The notes beneath the pieces are model-generated. The model was given only the letters and a program-made list of their open reading frames with translations, made no database searches and had not been told where the DNA came from. DNA of 64,000 bases from Rubripirellula lacrimiformis. GTDB taxonomy: Bacteria > Planctomycetota > Planctomycetia > Pirellulales > Pirellulaceae. Location: NCBI RefSeq assembly GCF_007741535.1, contig NZ_CP036525.1, positions 930,001 to 994,000 of the forward strand, read 5' to 3'. Every line of letters starts with the position of its first letter. Within the stretch, counting starts at the first letter, position 1. The translations under genes and the position numbers were made by a program. Below are positions 40,175-49,661 of this stretch, in pieces.

Positions 40175-40231
40175 CCCCTCTCCCCCGGATTGCAGCCGAG
40201 TGAAGCTCGATTGCAATCTGGGGGAGAGGGG
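40175..40231 (+). repeat. Hairpin: 20-bp inverted repeat with 17-nt loop
   Basis: The left arm CCCCTCTCCCCCGGATTGCA (40175-40194) pairs with the right arm at 40212-40231, with one mismatch in 20. There is no U-tract, so it is not a classical terminator, though it could stop transcription. Further short inverted repeats (for example ACCGCCTTTAGGCGG near 40380) follow up to 40500. Confidence 0.75.
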
Positions 40232-40500
40232 CGGGGGTGAGGGGGCCCAATCGGCCAAACGGCAGCACGCTAGCCGATCACACCCGGAACGACCGACCTG
40301 ACAAGTTGAACCCTCGATGGATACTAAATTCGTAGCGAGTGGCCATCCGAGACGCGCTGCACTGACTCTGTTCGTCGTACCGCCTTTAGGCGGAATGGGG
40401 CTCGGTAATCGGACCTGACCGAGCCCGGGAACTCCGGCTGAAGCCGGTACTACAAACGGATCGGACGGCTGCGTTGACACCCGGGGCAAACCCCAATCGC

Positions 40501-42921
40501 CTAACGACGAACCACCACCAACCAGTCGTCGTCCTTGTCCGCCGGGGCAGTTCCCAGTTGCACCTTCGATCCACCGTCGACCGTTAGCACCGAACCACGC
40601 TGCAACTCGCCGCCACTGCGAGGGTTGAACCAGCGGACTTCGAAGTCGCCATCGGCGTCGCGGAGGTCCAGTTCAGCCGATCCACCACTGGGCAGGTAAA
40701 CCAAATACACCTCGTCCGTCTTGGCAAAGCAGAACTTCGAGTTGTTGTTGGATGAGTTGCCGATCAATGCGTCGGAGTTTTCCATTTCCCAGAACGGGAT
40801 GTCATTTTCTGGGAAGAACGACAGTGCGATTCGGCAGTAGTCCCAACTCGTATCGCGGCTACGAAAGTCTTCGCAAATGAGATCGTTTTCAGGCAACTTA
40901 TAGCCAAAGTAGTACTCCACGCCGGCGCCGCCCGCCATCAGGGTTCCCCATAGGCATAGTTTGCGAATGTCGTGCGCGGTGTACTTTTTGCCCTTCTGGT
41001 TTCCGGTGCCATCATTGCCCTGGTAGCCCGGATCGGCGGGGACTCCGTCGCTGGCAGGTCCTTGTTCGTCATTGGCGACAACCCATGGTCGACCCGCCTT
41101 GGCAGACTCGTTGACCCATTTCAGCGTGCGCTGGTGAGCCTGGTCCCAAGAGTTCTGTAGCGAGGCGCCGGTCAACAACGATTGGTCGCCCAGCAGCGGC
41201 GTGTAAACCTTGTCTTGCTGCGATGGGAACGTGTGGATCACGATGTTGTGATGGTAGGGATCGGTGTCGTGCAGGTAGGTGACCATGTCGCGGATCTCTT
41301 GGCTGCTTTGCGTGTTCTCTTCGCCGATGTTCCAGTTCAGGGCCAGCGAGTGTCCGTATCGGGCGATCAGTTCGCGGCAATACAGTTTCCGTTGCGGGCC
41401 AAGCTTGCCACCATCCAACGACTCGGGCACGCGTCCCGATTCGGCTTTCTGGCCGCGGCGGTCATCGTCCATCTCGTTTTCTTGCAGCTTGAAGTGCAGG
41501 TGCATCCCCTTCGCCGTCCCGTGGTCCAGCACGATGCCCCATTGGTCCAATTTCGAACAGTCGTAGTGCAGTTTGTCGTTCCGCTCGACGAACGGCCAAA
41601 TGTTGTCGCCGTCGCCGCCCGCGTTGTAAGTCAGGAACGAAAACGCGTTGCACCCTTTGGCGGCCAAGTAGTTGATTGCACCGATCAACCCCTTTCCCTT
41701 ACCGTCTTTCCAGGTCGGGTCACCGGATTGCCAGTCGGCAGTATGCGGAGCCCATGTTTTCAGTGGCACCTTCTTGGGCAGGCCCGCGATCGTGTTGTCA
41801 AAATCCTTGTATCCCAGCATCGTCTCCGGCGCATCGGGGCCGGCTTTCAGAAAGTATTCCTTGGATCCGGCGAACTGCAGGTAACGACGACCGACGTATT
41901 CCAGTCGGCCCTTGGATCGTAGGTCGCGTCCGTCCTTGTCGCTGGCCGCGACCGTAAAACTTCCTTTGGCGGCGTCATACGGTTTGATGGCGGTACCCTG
42001 CGTTTCGCCCAACGCGGCATTTTTGCCTTGCGTGAACGATACCGTGTAATTCCATTGGCCGACCTTGTCGGGGGATAGGTGCGCACGCCATTGGTTGCCC
42101 GCTTCGGCTGACGACTGTCCCGCATTGCCGTCGGCGGCAAAGTATCCGGGCACGACATAGCTTGGCGATCCGCTCTCGTGCGTGAAGGTCACGTTGAACG
42201 CATTGTCGGTGAACGGGTTGGGTTGTTGGTCACGTTCGTTCGCGAATGGACCGTCCAACGTCAGCGTGACCTTGTGCCATTGTTTCCGATCGCCACTGAT
42301 TTTGACGGTGCCGTCACCGTTCTTGCCACGCGGTTCAACCAACGCGGAGGTCTGTGATTTGTCGGACGATGCTTTTTCGGTTCCCATCACTTTGACCGCC
42401 GCGGCGGTCGCATCATCGGCGGGCGAAAATCGGACACGTGCCCATCGAGCGCGGCTGAATTCTTTGCCGTCGGCCGATGCGATTTGCGAACTGATTTTCA
42501 CCACGTCGCCTTGGCCGATTTCCACGTCGGGCCAGGTGTGATGAAACTTGCGTCCCGTTTCGAAGGTCTGGCTGCTGATCGGGCACGAAAATTCGCCTAC
42601 CTTCGAATCGTTGACGATCACCTGGTAAGTCGCCCTGCCATCGCTTTCGCCGACCGCTTCTAGCGTCACGTGATACTTGCCGTTGACCGCAGGAAAGGCC
42701 GATTGCGTGGTCGCCGATTGGTTGCGATCGGGATGGATCGCCATCCATTTTCCGCGGTCAAGGTAATACCCGGTGTCCTTGGTCGGGAAATCGGCGGCCT
42801 GCAGAACCACGTCGGCGGACCCGCCGCTGGTGTCGGCTGCCTTGGCTAACCCCGGCGGCAGGATGCACGACGCCAACAGAAATACGGACAACGGCCGCAG
42901 TAGATGCACGGTAGGTTTCAT
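40501..42921 (-). CDS. Secreted DUF5060-domain glycoside-hydrolase-like protein
   Basis: I start at ATG 42921, directly before a signal peptide ([20 protein letters not shown], then LPPGLAKA); the frame opens further upstream without support. The product is 806 residues. Residues about 30-160 are a carbohydrate-binding-like beta-sandwich ([20 protein letters not shown]). A DUF5060-type domain follows ([32 protein letters not shown]). Then comes a TIM-barrel-like region ([40 protein letters not shown], with GEEN a likely catalytic Glu). It ends with a beta-sandwich ([20 protein letters not shown]). It probably acts on an extracellular polysaccharide; the substrate is unknown. Confidence 0.88.
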   Translation of the reverse strand: MKPTVHLLRPLSVFLLASCILPPGLAKAADTSGGSADVVLQAADFPTKDTGYYLDRGKWMAIHPDRNQSATTQSAFPAVNGKYHVTLEAVGESDGRATYQVIVNDSKVGEFSCPISSQTFETGRKFHHTWPDVEIGQGDVVKISSQIASADGKEFSRARWARVRFSPADDATAAAVKVMGTEKASSDKSQTSALVEPRGKNGDGTVKISGDRKQWHKVTLTLDGPFANERDQQPNPFTDNAFNVTFTHESGSPSYVVPGYFAADGNAGQSSAEAGNQWRAHLSPDKVGQWNYTVSFTQGKNAALGETQGTAIKPYDAAKGSFTVAASDKDGRDLRSKGRLEYVGRRYLQFAGSKEYFLKAGPDAPETMLGYKDFDNTIAGLPKKVPLKTWAPHTADWQSGDPTWKDGKGKGLIGAINYLAAKGCNAFSFLTYNAGGDGDNIWPFVERNDKLHYDCSKLDQWGIVLDHGTAKGMHLHFKLQENEMDDDRRGQKAESGRVPESLDGGKLGPQRKLYCRELIARYGHSLALNWNIGEENTQSSQEIRDMVTYLHDTDPYHHNIVIHTFPSQQDKVYTPLLGDQSLLTGASLQNSWDQAHQRTLKWVNESAKAGRPWVVANDEQGPASDGVPADPGYQGNDGTGNQKGKKYTAHDIRKLCLWGTLMAGGAGVEYYFGYKLPENDLICEDFRSRDTSWDYCRIALSFFPENDIPFWEMENSDALIGNSSNNNSKFCFAKTDEVYLVYLPSGGSAELDLRDADGDFEVRWFNPRSGGELQRGSVLTVDGGSKVQLGTAPADKDDDWLVVVRR

Positions 42922-43120
42922 CAAGTCGGTCTCAACAGGGGGAGGGCATGGACGGGGCAGGACAGGCCTCTGGAAAAATCGCGATTGGGCCGTTCTCGCC
43001 ACCGATCGGCCTTTTCAAGGGGGAATGGGCGGCCAGAAACGGTCCATCAAGTAGTCGATCCTAGCGACATATTCATGCGTTACAATTAAACACTTCCGAA
43101 GACTCATATCGAATTGTGAA

Positions 43121-44044
43121 ATGAATGAAGTGCCCACCGTTCGCCGCGACCGATCCAGCGATCTTAGCGTCGCCCAACTGCACACCTTCCGTCTGGTGAT
43201 CCGGCACGGTGGGTACGCGGCCGCCGCACGGGCCTCCGATCTGTCGGTCCCCTCGGTCTGGCAGCACGTCCAAGCTCTGGAACGGCTGTATGGGACCAAA
43301 CTGTTCACGCGCGTCGGCCGGATGGTCCAGCCGACCGAGGCAGCCCAGCGTTTGTACGAACAGGTCGACCCGATTCTGGTCCAGCTAGAATCGACCTTTG
43401 ACGCCGTTCAAGCCACCTCCGCAAAGGCACCCATTCGAGTGGTCGCGGGCGTGCGGATGATGATGGAAGACCTGGCCGAACCATTGGCCACGTTTCGCCG
43501 AAATCACTCCAATCCGTTGACGATCCAGCAGGGGAACGAACGCGTCGCCGAGGAATTGTTGCTGGCGGACAAAGCCGACATCGCGATGACGTTGGAACCC
43601 GGCGTCAAGCAAGACTCGCCGCTGATCCACTATGAACCCGCCTATACCGTCCGGTTCTTTGCGGTGACCGCCAAGAGTCATCCGTACGCAAAAAGTCGAT
43701 CCAACAGCCTGGATGAATTGGCCAAGCACGCGTTGGTCGTCACGTCCACCGGGACACATGGCCGCGACGCGCTGGACCAAGCGTTTCATCGCGAAGGGTT
43801 AACGGCTGATATCTCGATTGAAACCGACAACAGCGCCTTCACGATCGCTTGTGTTGCCGCCGGCATGGGGGTCGGCGTGCTGGCCGGTCGCAGCGAAGGC
43901 AACCTGCGAGAAAAGCTGGCGACACGTTGCCTCGGAAAACAACTCGGTCAACGCCGCATCGTGTTCATGTGGCGCAAGGGGCGATTGCTGGCCAGCCCCT
44001 TGTTGGACCTGATCGATGAAGTCAAACGGCTGGACGAAACTTAG
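43121..44044 (+). CDS. LysR-family transcriptional regulator
   Basis: The 307-residue protein has the N-terminal winged helix of LysR regulators (LSVAQLHTFRLVIRHGGYAA; ASDLSVPSVWQHVQALERLY; KLFTRVGRMVQPTEAAQRLY) and a co-inducer-binding domain (APIRVVAGVRMMMEDLAEPL; NSAFTIACVAAGMGVGVLAG). It is divergent from the DUF5060 gene with a 200-bp gap, so it may control that gene. Its stop codon TAG (44042-44044) overlaps the left end of a MITE-like element. Confidence 0.93.
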   Translation: MNEVPTVRRDRSSDLSVAQLHTFRLVIRHGGYAAAARASDLSVPSVWQHVQALERLYGTKLFTRVGRMVQPTEAAQRLYEQVDPILVQLESTFDAVQATSAKAPIRVVAGVRMMMEDLAEPLATFRRNHSNPLTIQQGNERVAEELLLADKADIAMTLEPGVKQDSPLIHYEPAYTVRFFAVTAKSHPYAKSRSNSLDELAKHALVVTSTGTHGRDALDQAFHREGLTADISIETDNSAFTIACVAAGMGVGVLAGRSEGNLREKLATRCLGKQLGQRRIVFMWRKGRLLASPLLDLIDEVKRLDET

Positions 44045-44168
44045 CAACGAGCGATCCCTCAGTGTCGCGATTCAAGTCATCTCTCCCCCGCCGCGCAGCG
44101 GTTTGCGGGGGGAGAGAGTTAGAGAGAGGGGGAAGAAAGAAACGACACTGATTGAACGCTCGTTGCTT
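44043..44168 (+). mobile_element. MITE-like element, complete copy
   Basis: About 126 bases with terminal inverted repeats of about 26 bases (left starts AGCAACGAGCG, right ends CGCTCGTTGCT) and an internal hairpin (CCCCCGCCGCGCAGCGGTTT then GCGGGGGG). There is no coding capacity. It matches the element at 60607-60730 and the fragment at 32629. The left end provides part of the stop codon of the LysR gene. Confidence 0.85.
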
Positions 44169-44215
44169 AGCCACCACTGCACACGCGTGGTGGCTCGGTT
44201 CGCCGCTGCAATGGA

Positions 44216-45799
44216 TCAGCTGACGTTCAGTCGTGGGTTACCCGATTCGACGACAAACGACTTTCGCTGGAACGTTTTGCCACCGGGTTTCAGTACGTCG
44301 TCGACCACCATGTAGTCCGACTTCCAAGCGTCGGGAGTCACTTCACATCGGATGTAGCCACGTTCGGCATTGTGCCAACGCACGCACGGATTTTCGGCCA
44401 GCATGGCGTCCAAATTCTTCGGTTGGTCGACCCCGTTGCCGCCGCTGCTAAGCGACGTGGCCACAAACTCGGTTGCCACGATGTCTTGGTCTTCTTGCCG
44501 ATCATCGACGCGAAGTTCGTTGGCCCAGTTGGTGTGAATGTCACCGGTCAACACGACCGGGTTGCTGACTCGGCGATCGCGAATGTATTTCATCAGTTCC
44601 ATCCGTTCGTGCGAATAGCCGGGCCATTGGTCCATCGAATATTGGGGGTCGTCCGGATCACCGGCTCGATTGACCATCCCCATCATCACTTGTTGGGCCA
44701 GTACGTTCCACGTCGCGGTGGACCGGATCAAATTTCGCGACAACCATCCGCGTTGCTTGATTCCCAGCATGGTTTGGGTCGGGTCCAGGGCTGCCGCGTT
44801 CAAGGGACTCTTGCGATCTTCGTTGGGTTGATCGGATCGGTATTGCCGGGTGTCCAGAACCGAGAATTCAGCAAGACGGCCGAAACGTGAACTGCGATAC
44901 AGTCGCATGTCGCTGCCACGTGGAATCTGGCGCCGACGAAGCGGCATCATCTCGTAATAGGCTTGGTAGGCGTTCGCCCGACGCGACAGGAAATCGTTGG
45001 ATTCGACCCAGGTGTCTTGGCAAATGTCACCGGCGCAGTTGTTGTCAAATTCGTGGTCGTCCCAGGTCACCACCCACGGGCACTGTGCGTGCATGTTCTG
45101 GAGCAACGAATCGGATCGATACTGGGCGTGGCGAATTCGGTAGTCCGCCAACGTCATGATTTCATTGCCCTGATGCGTACGCACCTTACCGTTCCGGCCG
45201 GCTTCGTATTCATAGATGTAATCGCCCAGATGAAACACCAGGTCAACGTTGTCGTCGGCCATCTGCTGGTACGCCGTGAACAGGCCTTGTTCGTAGTTCT
45301 GGCACGAAGTGACCGCGAACTTGACACTGCCGGGCAGGGTGTTGGGAAGCGGCATCGTGCGAGTCCGGCCGATCGGGCTTTCGGCATCCCCGCACCGGAA
45401 TCGGTACCAGTACCAACGGTCGGGTTCCAGTTGGTCCAGTTCGACGTGAACCGAGTGTCCCAGTTGTGGCGTGGCCAGCTGAGTTCCCGAGGCAACGATG
45501 TTCCGCATCGAATCGTCCGACGCGACTTCCCAAGTCACATCAACGCCGCGATTGGGCATGCCGCCATCGGGTTCCAGCGGCGCTGGAGCCAGTCGTGTCC
45601 ACAGCACCATGCCACGATGATCTGGTTCGCCCGATGCGACCCCCAGTGTGAACGGGTCGCTGCTGAACGCGATCTTCGATTCGGCACTGGCCTGTTGCGA
45701 CGCCAAGGCGAACGATGGCAGCGCACCGGTGAACGCCAAGAAGCGACGGCGATTCCAAGCGGAGCGAGAAACGGAATCGTCGGATGGGATGCGTGACAT
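44216..45799 (-). CDS. PhoD-type alkaline phosphatase/phosphodiesterase, Tat-exported
   Basis: I start at ATG 45799 because it opens onto a twin-arginine signal (NRRRFLAFTGALPSFAL). The product is 527 residues. The fold has an N-terminal Ig-like PhoD domain (FTLGVASGEPDHRGMVLWTR) and the metallophosphatase domain (FAVTSCQNYEQGLFTAYQQM; LVFHLGDYIYEYEAG; VVTWDDHEFDNN; VVLTGDIHTNW). These carry the metal ligands of the PhoD family (calcium/iron-dependent). It likely releases phosphate from phosphodiesters or monoesters outside the cytoplasm. Confidence 0.95.
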   Translation of the reverse strand: MSRIPSDDSVSRSAWNRRRFLAFTGALPSFALASQQASAESKIAFSSDPFTLGVASGEPDHRGMVLWTRLAPAPLEPDGGMPNRGVDVTWEVASDDSMRNIVASGTQLATPQLGHSVHVELDQLEPDRWYWYRFRCGDAESPIGRTRTMPLPNTLPGSVKFAVTSCQNYEQGLFTAYQQMADDNVDLVFHLGDYIYEYEAGRNGKVRTHQGNEIMTLADYRIRHAQYRSDSLLQNMHAQCPWVVTWDDHEFDNNCAGDICQDTWVESNDFLSRRANAYQAYYEMMPLRRRQIPRGSDMRLYRSSRFGRLAEFSVLDTRQYRSDQPNEDRKSPLNAAALDPTQTMLGIKQRGWLSRNLIRSTATWNVLAQQVMMGMVNRAGDPDDPQYSMDQWPGYSHERMELMKYIRDRRVSNPVVLTGDIHTNWANELRVDDRQEDQDIVATEFVATSLSSGGNGVDQPKNLDAMLAENPCVRWHNAERGYIRCEVTPDAWKSDYMVVDDVLKPGGKTFQRKSFVVESGNPRLNVS

Positions 45800-46358
45800 G
45801 CTGGGATCCGGTAAAGGGGAGGGAAGGGCGGATGGTCGAATCCACCGGCTGGTTGGAAGGCGGCAGGTGAAAACGCGACAGGCAGGAAGTGTATCGACGG
45901 CACCGGCCATACCAAGTTGTCCCGTGTCGCTGTCGGTCCGAATTCAGGGAAACTTCATATCCAGCGAAGCTCCTGTGCCGGACCGATGCGTTCTTTGTAA
46001 AGGTCCGATGAAGTTGGCTGGTTCTTGATCCCGTTCGGACCAGGTAACCGGCGGGGCAGGGGAGGGCAGGGCGAAACTTGGCAACGCACGGGAAATATCT
46101 GTCGTAGTGGGATTCGCCAGAATTCCCCCCCCCAACCCGACGGTCAGGAATTCTGGCGAATCCCACTACTGCAGTCCCGACACTTATTGATCGTGCGTTG
46201 CTTGGTTGCCCATGCAAGAATCGCACAACAAACGTTTATACTCGATCGGCCAATGCCTTTGCCGAGATATTGATGGCCGTGCCCATCACCCCATCGATCG
46301 CTCGATTGAGTTCCCGCTGTTTCCATCCGTCGCCGACCCATGCTGTGCGAGTATTACA
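45800..46358. other. Intergenic region with a perfect inverted repeat
   Basis: About 560 bases between the divergent PhoD and histidine-phosphatase genes. It contains the hairpin described separately at 46104-46169. Promoters of both genes must be here; no further feature was recognised. Confidence 0.55.
46104..46169 (+). repeat. Perfect 23-bp inverted repeat with 20-nt loop
   Basis: Left arm 46104-46126 and right arm 46147-46169 are exact reverse complements; each contains GAATTCTGGCGAATCCCAC. The loop is C-rich. Single copies of the same word stand at 15490 and 26751. It resembles a REP/palindromic-unit type element rather than a terminator. Confidence 0.9.
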
Positions 46359-47213
46359 ATGCCAAAGAAGTCTGATCTGTTCCCCCATCTGAATCCCGCC
46401 ACCGCTGCACGTTCAAAGTTCATGGGGTGCCTGCTTGCGGTCGCTGGAATGCTGTTCGCAGCAAACGCTGCCCAAGCCGAGTTGAAGATCTATTACATCC
46501 GGCATGCCGAAGGTGGGCATAACGTCACACAGGATTGGGCGGACGTCCCCAAGGAGCAATGGCCAGCGTACGTCGGCAACCCCAACATGTTCACACCCAA
46601 GGGGGAAGGTCAGGTCCGTCAGGCCACCGAGAAGCTGCAGCAGTACCACTTCGACTTCATCGCCGTCAGCCCGATGTGGCGGGCACGCAACACCGTCCTG
46701 CCGTACTTGCAAGCGACGGATGCCAGAGCCCAGGTTTGGCCCGAGCTGCACGAGATGTATGCCAGTCATCTGATCCTGACGCCCGACCTGCCAAAGCCGA
46801 CGGTCAAGATTTTGGGGGCGGGGAAGTTGATCGAAGTACCCGCCGAAGAAACGCCGTACATGGAACTGCGAAAAGACGGCATGCACAAATTCAAGTTGCC
46901 ATTGTTCGCAAAGGATCACGCGGACATGGAGGGCGAGGCCGCGGCGGCGCGAGTGATCTTGCAGGCGGCCGTTGACAGAATCCAAAAACGTTTTGGCGGT
47001 ACGGACCAATCGATCCTGTTGGTCGGTCATGGCAGCAGCGGGAAAGGCCTGATGCGAATGCTGACCGGCAACCGACAATCGGGACTTCGCGAAGGACTCG
47101 AAAACGCCGGAATCTGGATGGTCGCCCAGCAGCCCGACGGCACCTTCGAACTAAAGATGTACAACGACCAGCCCGTCGTCAACGGCAAGCTCGTCCCGGC
47201 CATCCCTCAATAG
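46359..47213 (+). CDS. Secreted histidine-phosphatase-superfamily protein
   Basis: I start at ATG 46359 (MPKKSD), giving 284 residues. A signal peptide (CLLAVAGMLFAANAAQA) leads into the phosphatase motif IYYIRHAEGGHN, with the catalytic RHxE-type signature. A second conserved His sits in LLVGHGSSGKG. The domain is a branch-2-like or phosphoglycerate-mutase-like fold; the substrate is unknown. Its last 70 or so codons are duplicated at 61.75-61.96 kb with a few substitutions. Confidence 0.85.
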   Translation: MPKKSDLFPHLNPATAARSKFMGCLLAVAGMLFAANAAQAELKIYYIRHAEGGHNVTQDWADVPKEQWPAYVGNPNMFTPKGEGQVRQATEKLQQYHFDFIAVSPMWRARNTVLPYLQATDARAQVWPELHEMYASHLILTPDLPKPTVKILGAGKLIEVPAEETPYMELRKDGMHKFKLPLFAKDHADMEGEAAAARVILQAAVDRIQKRFGGTDQSILLVGHGSSGKGLMRMLTGNRQSGLREGLENAGIWMVAQQPDGTFELKMYNDQPVVNGKLVPAIPQ

Positions 47214-47570
47214 AGCGAACACCCGCTGCCCCCAAACCCGTGGGATAGCCATCCTGGCTGTCATTCACCACGAATCCCTCGCCGTCGACCCCCGCCCAAC
47301 CTATCAAACCAAACCACGCGCCGGCCATCCGCTCTGCCTGGGTCTACGTATGGTTCCATGGCAGGCCGCTGACGCTGACACCACTTCAGAATGCCAACTC
47401 ATGCAGTCTTCCACATTGGGCGAACGCCCAGGCACGCTGGTCCCGTCAAGAACGTCAAGCAAAAGAAAAGCTGAACTCCTCCAGGTTCGCTCGATCACTG
47501 AGCAAATGGAGTCAGCGAACAACTGACCATCATCAGTTCCTGCTCCGGTGCCGGCTGCCGGGGCACGCTG
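47004..47570 (+). repeat. Segment duplicated at 61746-62310
   Basis: The last 210 bases of the histidine-phosphatase gene plus about 355 bases downstream reappear at 61746-62310 with scattered substitutions and one small insertion. A shorter part of the downstream sequence (from about 47325) also recurs at about 60945-61275. I see no gene in 47214-47627. Confidence 0.85.
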
Positions 47571-47627
47571 GCGAAGCCTATGTTGCCTTGGGAGCCCGAA
47601 CACTTTTGTAGCCTCCCGGTGCCTCGT

Positions 47628-48179
47628 TTAAGACGGGTCACAGGTGATTGCCAGTTTTTGAGTCCTGGAACCTTTGTTTCTTCGGATCGCTGTGTTGACG
47701 AGTGATTTCGCGATGACGCGGGTGAATCTTTCATGGGGCATGCCTCTTAGCTGGGCTTCTTCGAGTAACCATTCCGTGATTGTGTCGACGTTGCGAAGGC
47801 ACCCTTCGACGCCCCAATCGTTCATCGTCTCGACGCGAGTTTCGCAGTTGCGAGTTTCGCTCGGCTTGGCAAACCACGCGAGCATCTTCTTCAGTTCGTT
47901 ACCGGGGCCAGGCCGGTAGTCCGCAATCTTGAGCGTCGCTGGCAACTCGTCGCGGTCGGGCATGTAGTTGGCGAGCATCGCTGACAATTCGCCCACGTCG
48001 CGCTTGCGTCGGCGTTTGTTGACCAGTGCCATTCCGATCGTGACGACGTTGATCGCCCGCGGATTGGTTTCGTTTTGGCAAGCGTTGCATGCGGCTGGTG
48101 ACGTGCGGACTTTGCAGCCCGCCATACCGGCGGCGACTTCGCATTGGTTATCGGGTGTGAGGTGGGGGCAATAGATCAT
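47628..48179 (-). CDS. Conserved-looking hypothetical protein with Cys-rich N-terminus
   Basis: The 183-residue frame starts MIYCPHLTPDNQCEVAAG and has five Cys residues in the first 35 (positions 4, 13, 22, 31, 34), a possible metal site. A basic segment (NKRRRKRDVGELSAML) follows. Near the C-terminus, CETRVETMNDWGVEGCLRNV and LLEEAQLRG form a pattern that looks conserved and Cys-containing. The last residues (SRTQKLAITC) come from a sequence repeated at 54.93 kb, so the 3' end is probably not original. I do not recognise the family. It is divergent from the GntR gene. Confidence 0.6.
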   Translation of the reverse strand: MIYCPHLTPDNQCEVAAGMAGCKVRTSPAACNACQNETNPRAINVVTIGMALVNKRRRKRDVGELSAMLANYMPDRDELPATLKIADYRPGPGNELKKMLAWFAKPSETRNCETRVETMNDWGVEGCLRNVDTITEWLLEEAQLRGMPHERFTRVIAKSLVNTAIRRNKGSRTQKLAITCDPS

Positions 48180-48315
48180 GTGGACAACTTTTCAGGACCT
48201 GTCAGAGCCAATTTAGATCGGAACCGCATCTTCAACAGACGGTGGGGTTGACAGAGAGCTGCAACTGAAGCATACTGCCTTAGTGCACCAAGTCGCGACT
48301 CGAATAAGTGAGAAA

Positions 48316-48699
48316 ATGAAGATCGACCCGAAAAGTCATACTCCAATCTTCCAACAGATAGCTGAACAACTCCGGTCGCGCATTCGCAACCAAGCGTATC
48401 TTCCGGGAGAAATGCTGCCCTCGTTGCGGTCATTTGCCGTGGAAATTGGCGTCAACCCGAACACGATACAACGGGCCTACGAGATGCTAGAGCGAGAGGG
48501 AATCGTTGAGTCACGAAGGGGCGTTGGAATCTTCGTTACGCGAGACGAAGCACGCCTGTCGGACCGACTTGAACAACAAACCTTGAACAAGCTGAAGAAA
48601 ATAATCGAAAAGGCACTACGCAGTGGGGTGAGTCCCGACCGGGTGCGAGCACTATTTGAGTCATCCCTACGCAACTATCTGTCTGAGTTAGATGCATGA
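48316..48699 (+). CDS. GntR-family (YtrA-type) transcriptional regulator
   Basis: ATG 48316 gives 127 residues, the small size of the YtrA subgroup. The DNA-binding part is PIFQQIAEQLRSRIRNQAYL, then LPSLRSFAVEIGVNPNTIQR, and AYEMLEREGIVESRRGVGIF. A short C-terminal helix-rich effector region follows. YtrA-type regulators typically repress the ABC transporter genes they precede. The stop overlaps the next start by 4 bases (ATGA), heading a four-gene coupled operon. Confidence 0.93.
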   Translation: MKIDPKSHTPIFQQIAEQLRSRIRNQAYLPGEMLPSLRSFAVEIGVNPNTIQRAYEMLEREGIVESRRGVGIFVTRDEARLSDRLEQQTLNKLKKIIEKALRSGVSPDRVRALFESSLRNYLSELDA

Positions 48700-49661
48700 A
48701 AAGAATTGAATCGGAAGAAATCTCGCATGCATTGAAAAAACAATCCTGTCCCGCAATCGACGTAGAAAACCTACGAAAATCTTACAAAGACGTGGTCGCT
48801 GTGAACGGTCTATCTCTCAAAGTAGAACCAGGGGAGACCTTTGGACTACTTGGACCAAATGGTGCAGGAAAGAGCAGCACGATTCGCATGTTGGTTGGGC
48901 TGACTAGTCCGGATTCAGGAAAGATCAAGCTTTTTGATGAACCAGCAGGATTTCAAACGGTATCAATGAAACAGCGAATAGGATATGTCCCCGAACAACA
49001 TCTCATGTACCGATGGATGACTGTTCGCGAGATAATGGAATTTGTCAAAGCGTTCTACCCTCGTTGGGACGAATCTCTATGCGATGAATTAATTGACTTG
49101 TTTGATCTTCCTTTCAATCGAAAAGTTCAAGGACTCTCGAAAGGAATGACGTCAAAACTTGGCCTCGTTATTGCATTGTCGACGCGACCTGAAATCCTTA
49201 TTCTTGATGAGCCGACTTCTGGTCTCGATCCGCTTATTAGAGACGAGTTTCTTGAGGGCATCCTCAGGACCCAGTCCGATGAAACGCGGACAGTACTCTT
49301 TTCGAGCCATCACGTTGACGATGTCGAGCGACTAGCGGATCGCATCGGCATTATGCACCGGGGACAGCTTATTCTAAACGAGAAAGTTGAGCGTCTTCGT
49401 TCAGAAGCTGTGCAAGTCAACTTGGTCCTTCGAGACGGAAGCCTTCCACGTTGGCGTCCGACTGAGGTGGTTTACGAGCATCTTCAGCGGCGAGAATGGA
49501 CCGTGACGTTGTTCCCATTCCGCGAAGAATTGGTAGATGCAATTCGTTCTAGAAACCCAGTGCGAAGCGTCGAATGCAGTGAGATCGGTATAGAGCAACT
49601 CTTCAAGCAGGTGATTCGCGGCAATCAGTTGAGTGAAAACGAAAGCATTGACCATGCTTAA
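48696..49661 (+). CDS. ABC transporter ATP-binding protein
   Basis: The 321-residue protein has intact motifs: Walker A GPNGAGKSS, the Q-loop region (IGYVPEQHLMYRWMTVREIM), a slightly altered signature (LSKGM), Walker B LILDEPTSGLD, and H-loop SSHHVDD. The C-terminal about 90 residues form an extra domain. This is the YtrB/bacitracin-export-like class that partners with ABC-2 permeases. It starts on the ATGA overlap with the GntR gene; its end overlaps the permease start by 8 bases. Base composition here is clearly more AT-rich than the flanks. Confidence 0.94.
   Translation: MKRIESEEISHALKKQSCPAIDVENLRKSYKDVVAVNGLSLKVEPGETFGLLGPNGAGKSSTIRMLVGLTSPDSGKIKLFDEPAGFQTVSMKQRIGYVPEQHLMYRWMTVREIMEFVKAFYPRWDESLCDELIDLFDLPFNRKVQGLSKGMTSKLGLVIALSTRPEILILDEPTSGLDPLIRDEFLEGILRTQSDETRTVLFSSHHVDDVERLADRIGIMHRGQLILNEKVERLRSEAVQVNLVLRDGSLPRWRPTEVVYEHLQRREWTVTLFPFREELVDAIRSRNPVRSVECSEIGIEQLFKQVIRGNQLSENESIDHA

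Noticed and set aside
40175-40231. Rho-independent terminator after the CurA-like gene
   Set aside because: The hairpin is strong but lacks a T-tract; recorded as an inverted repeat instead.
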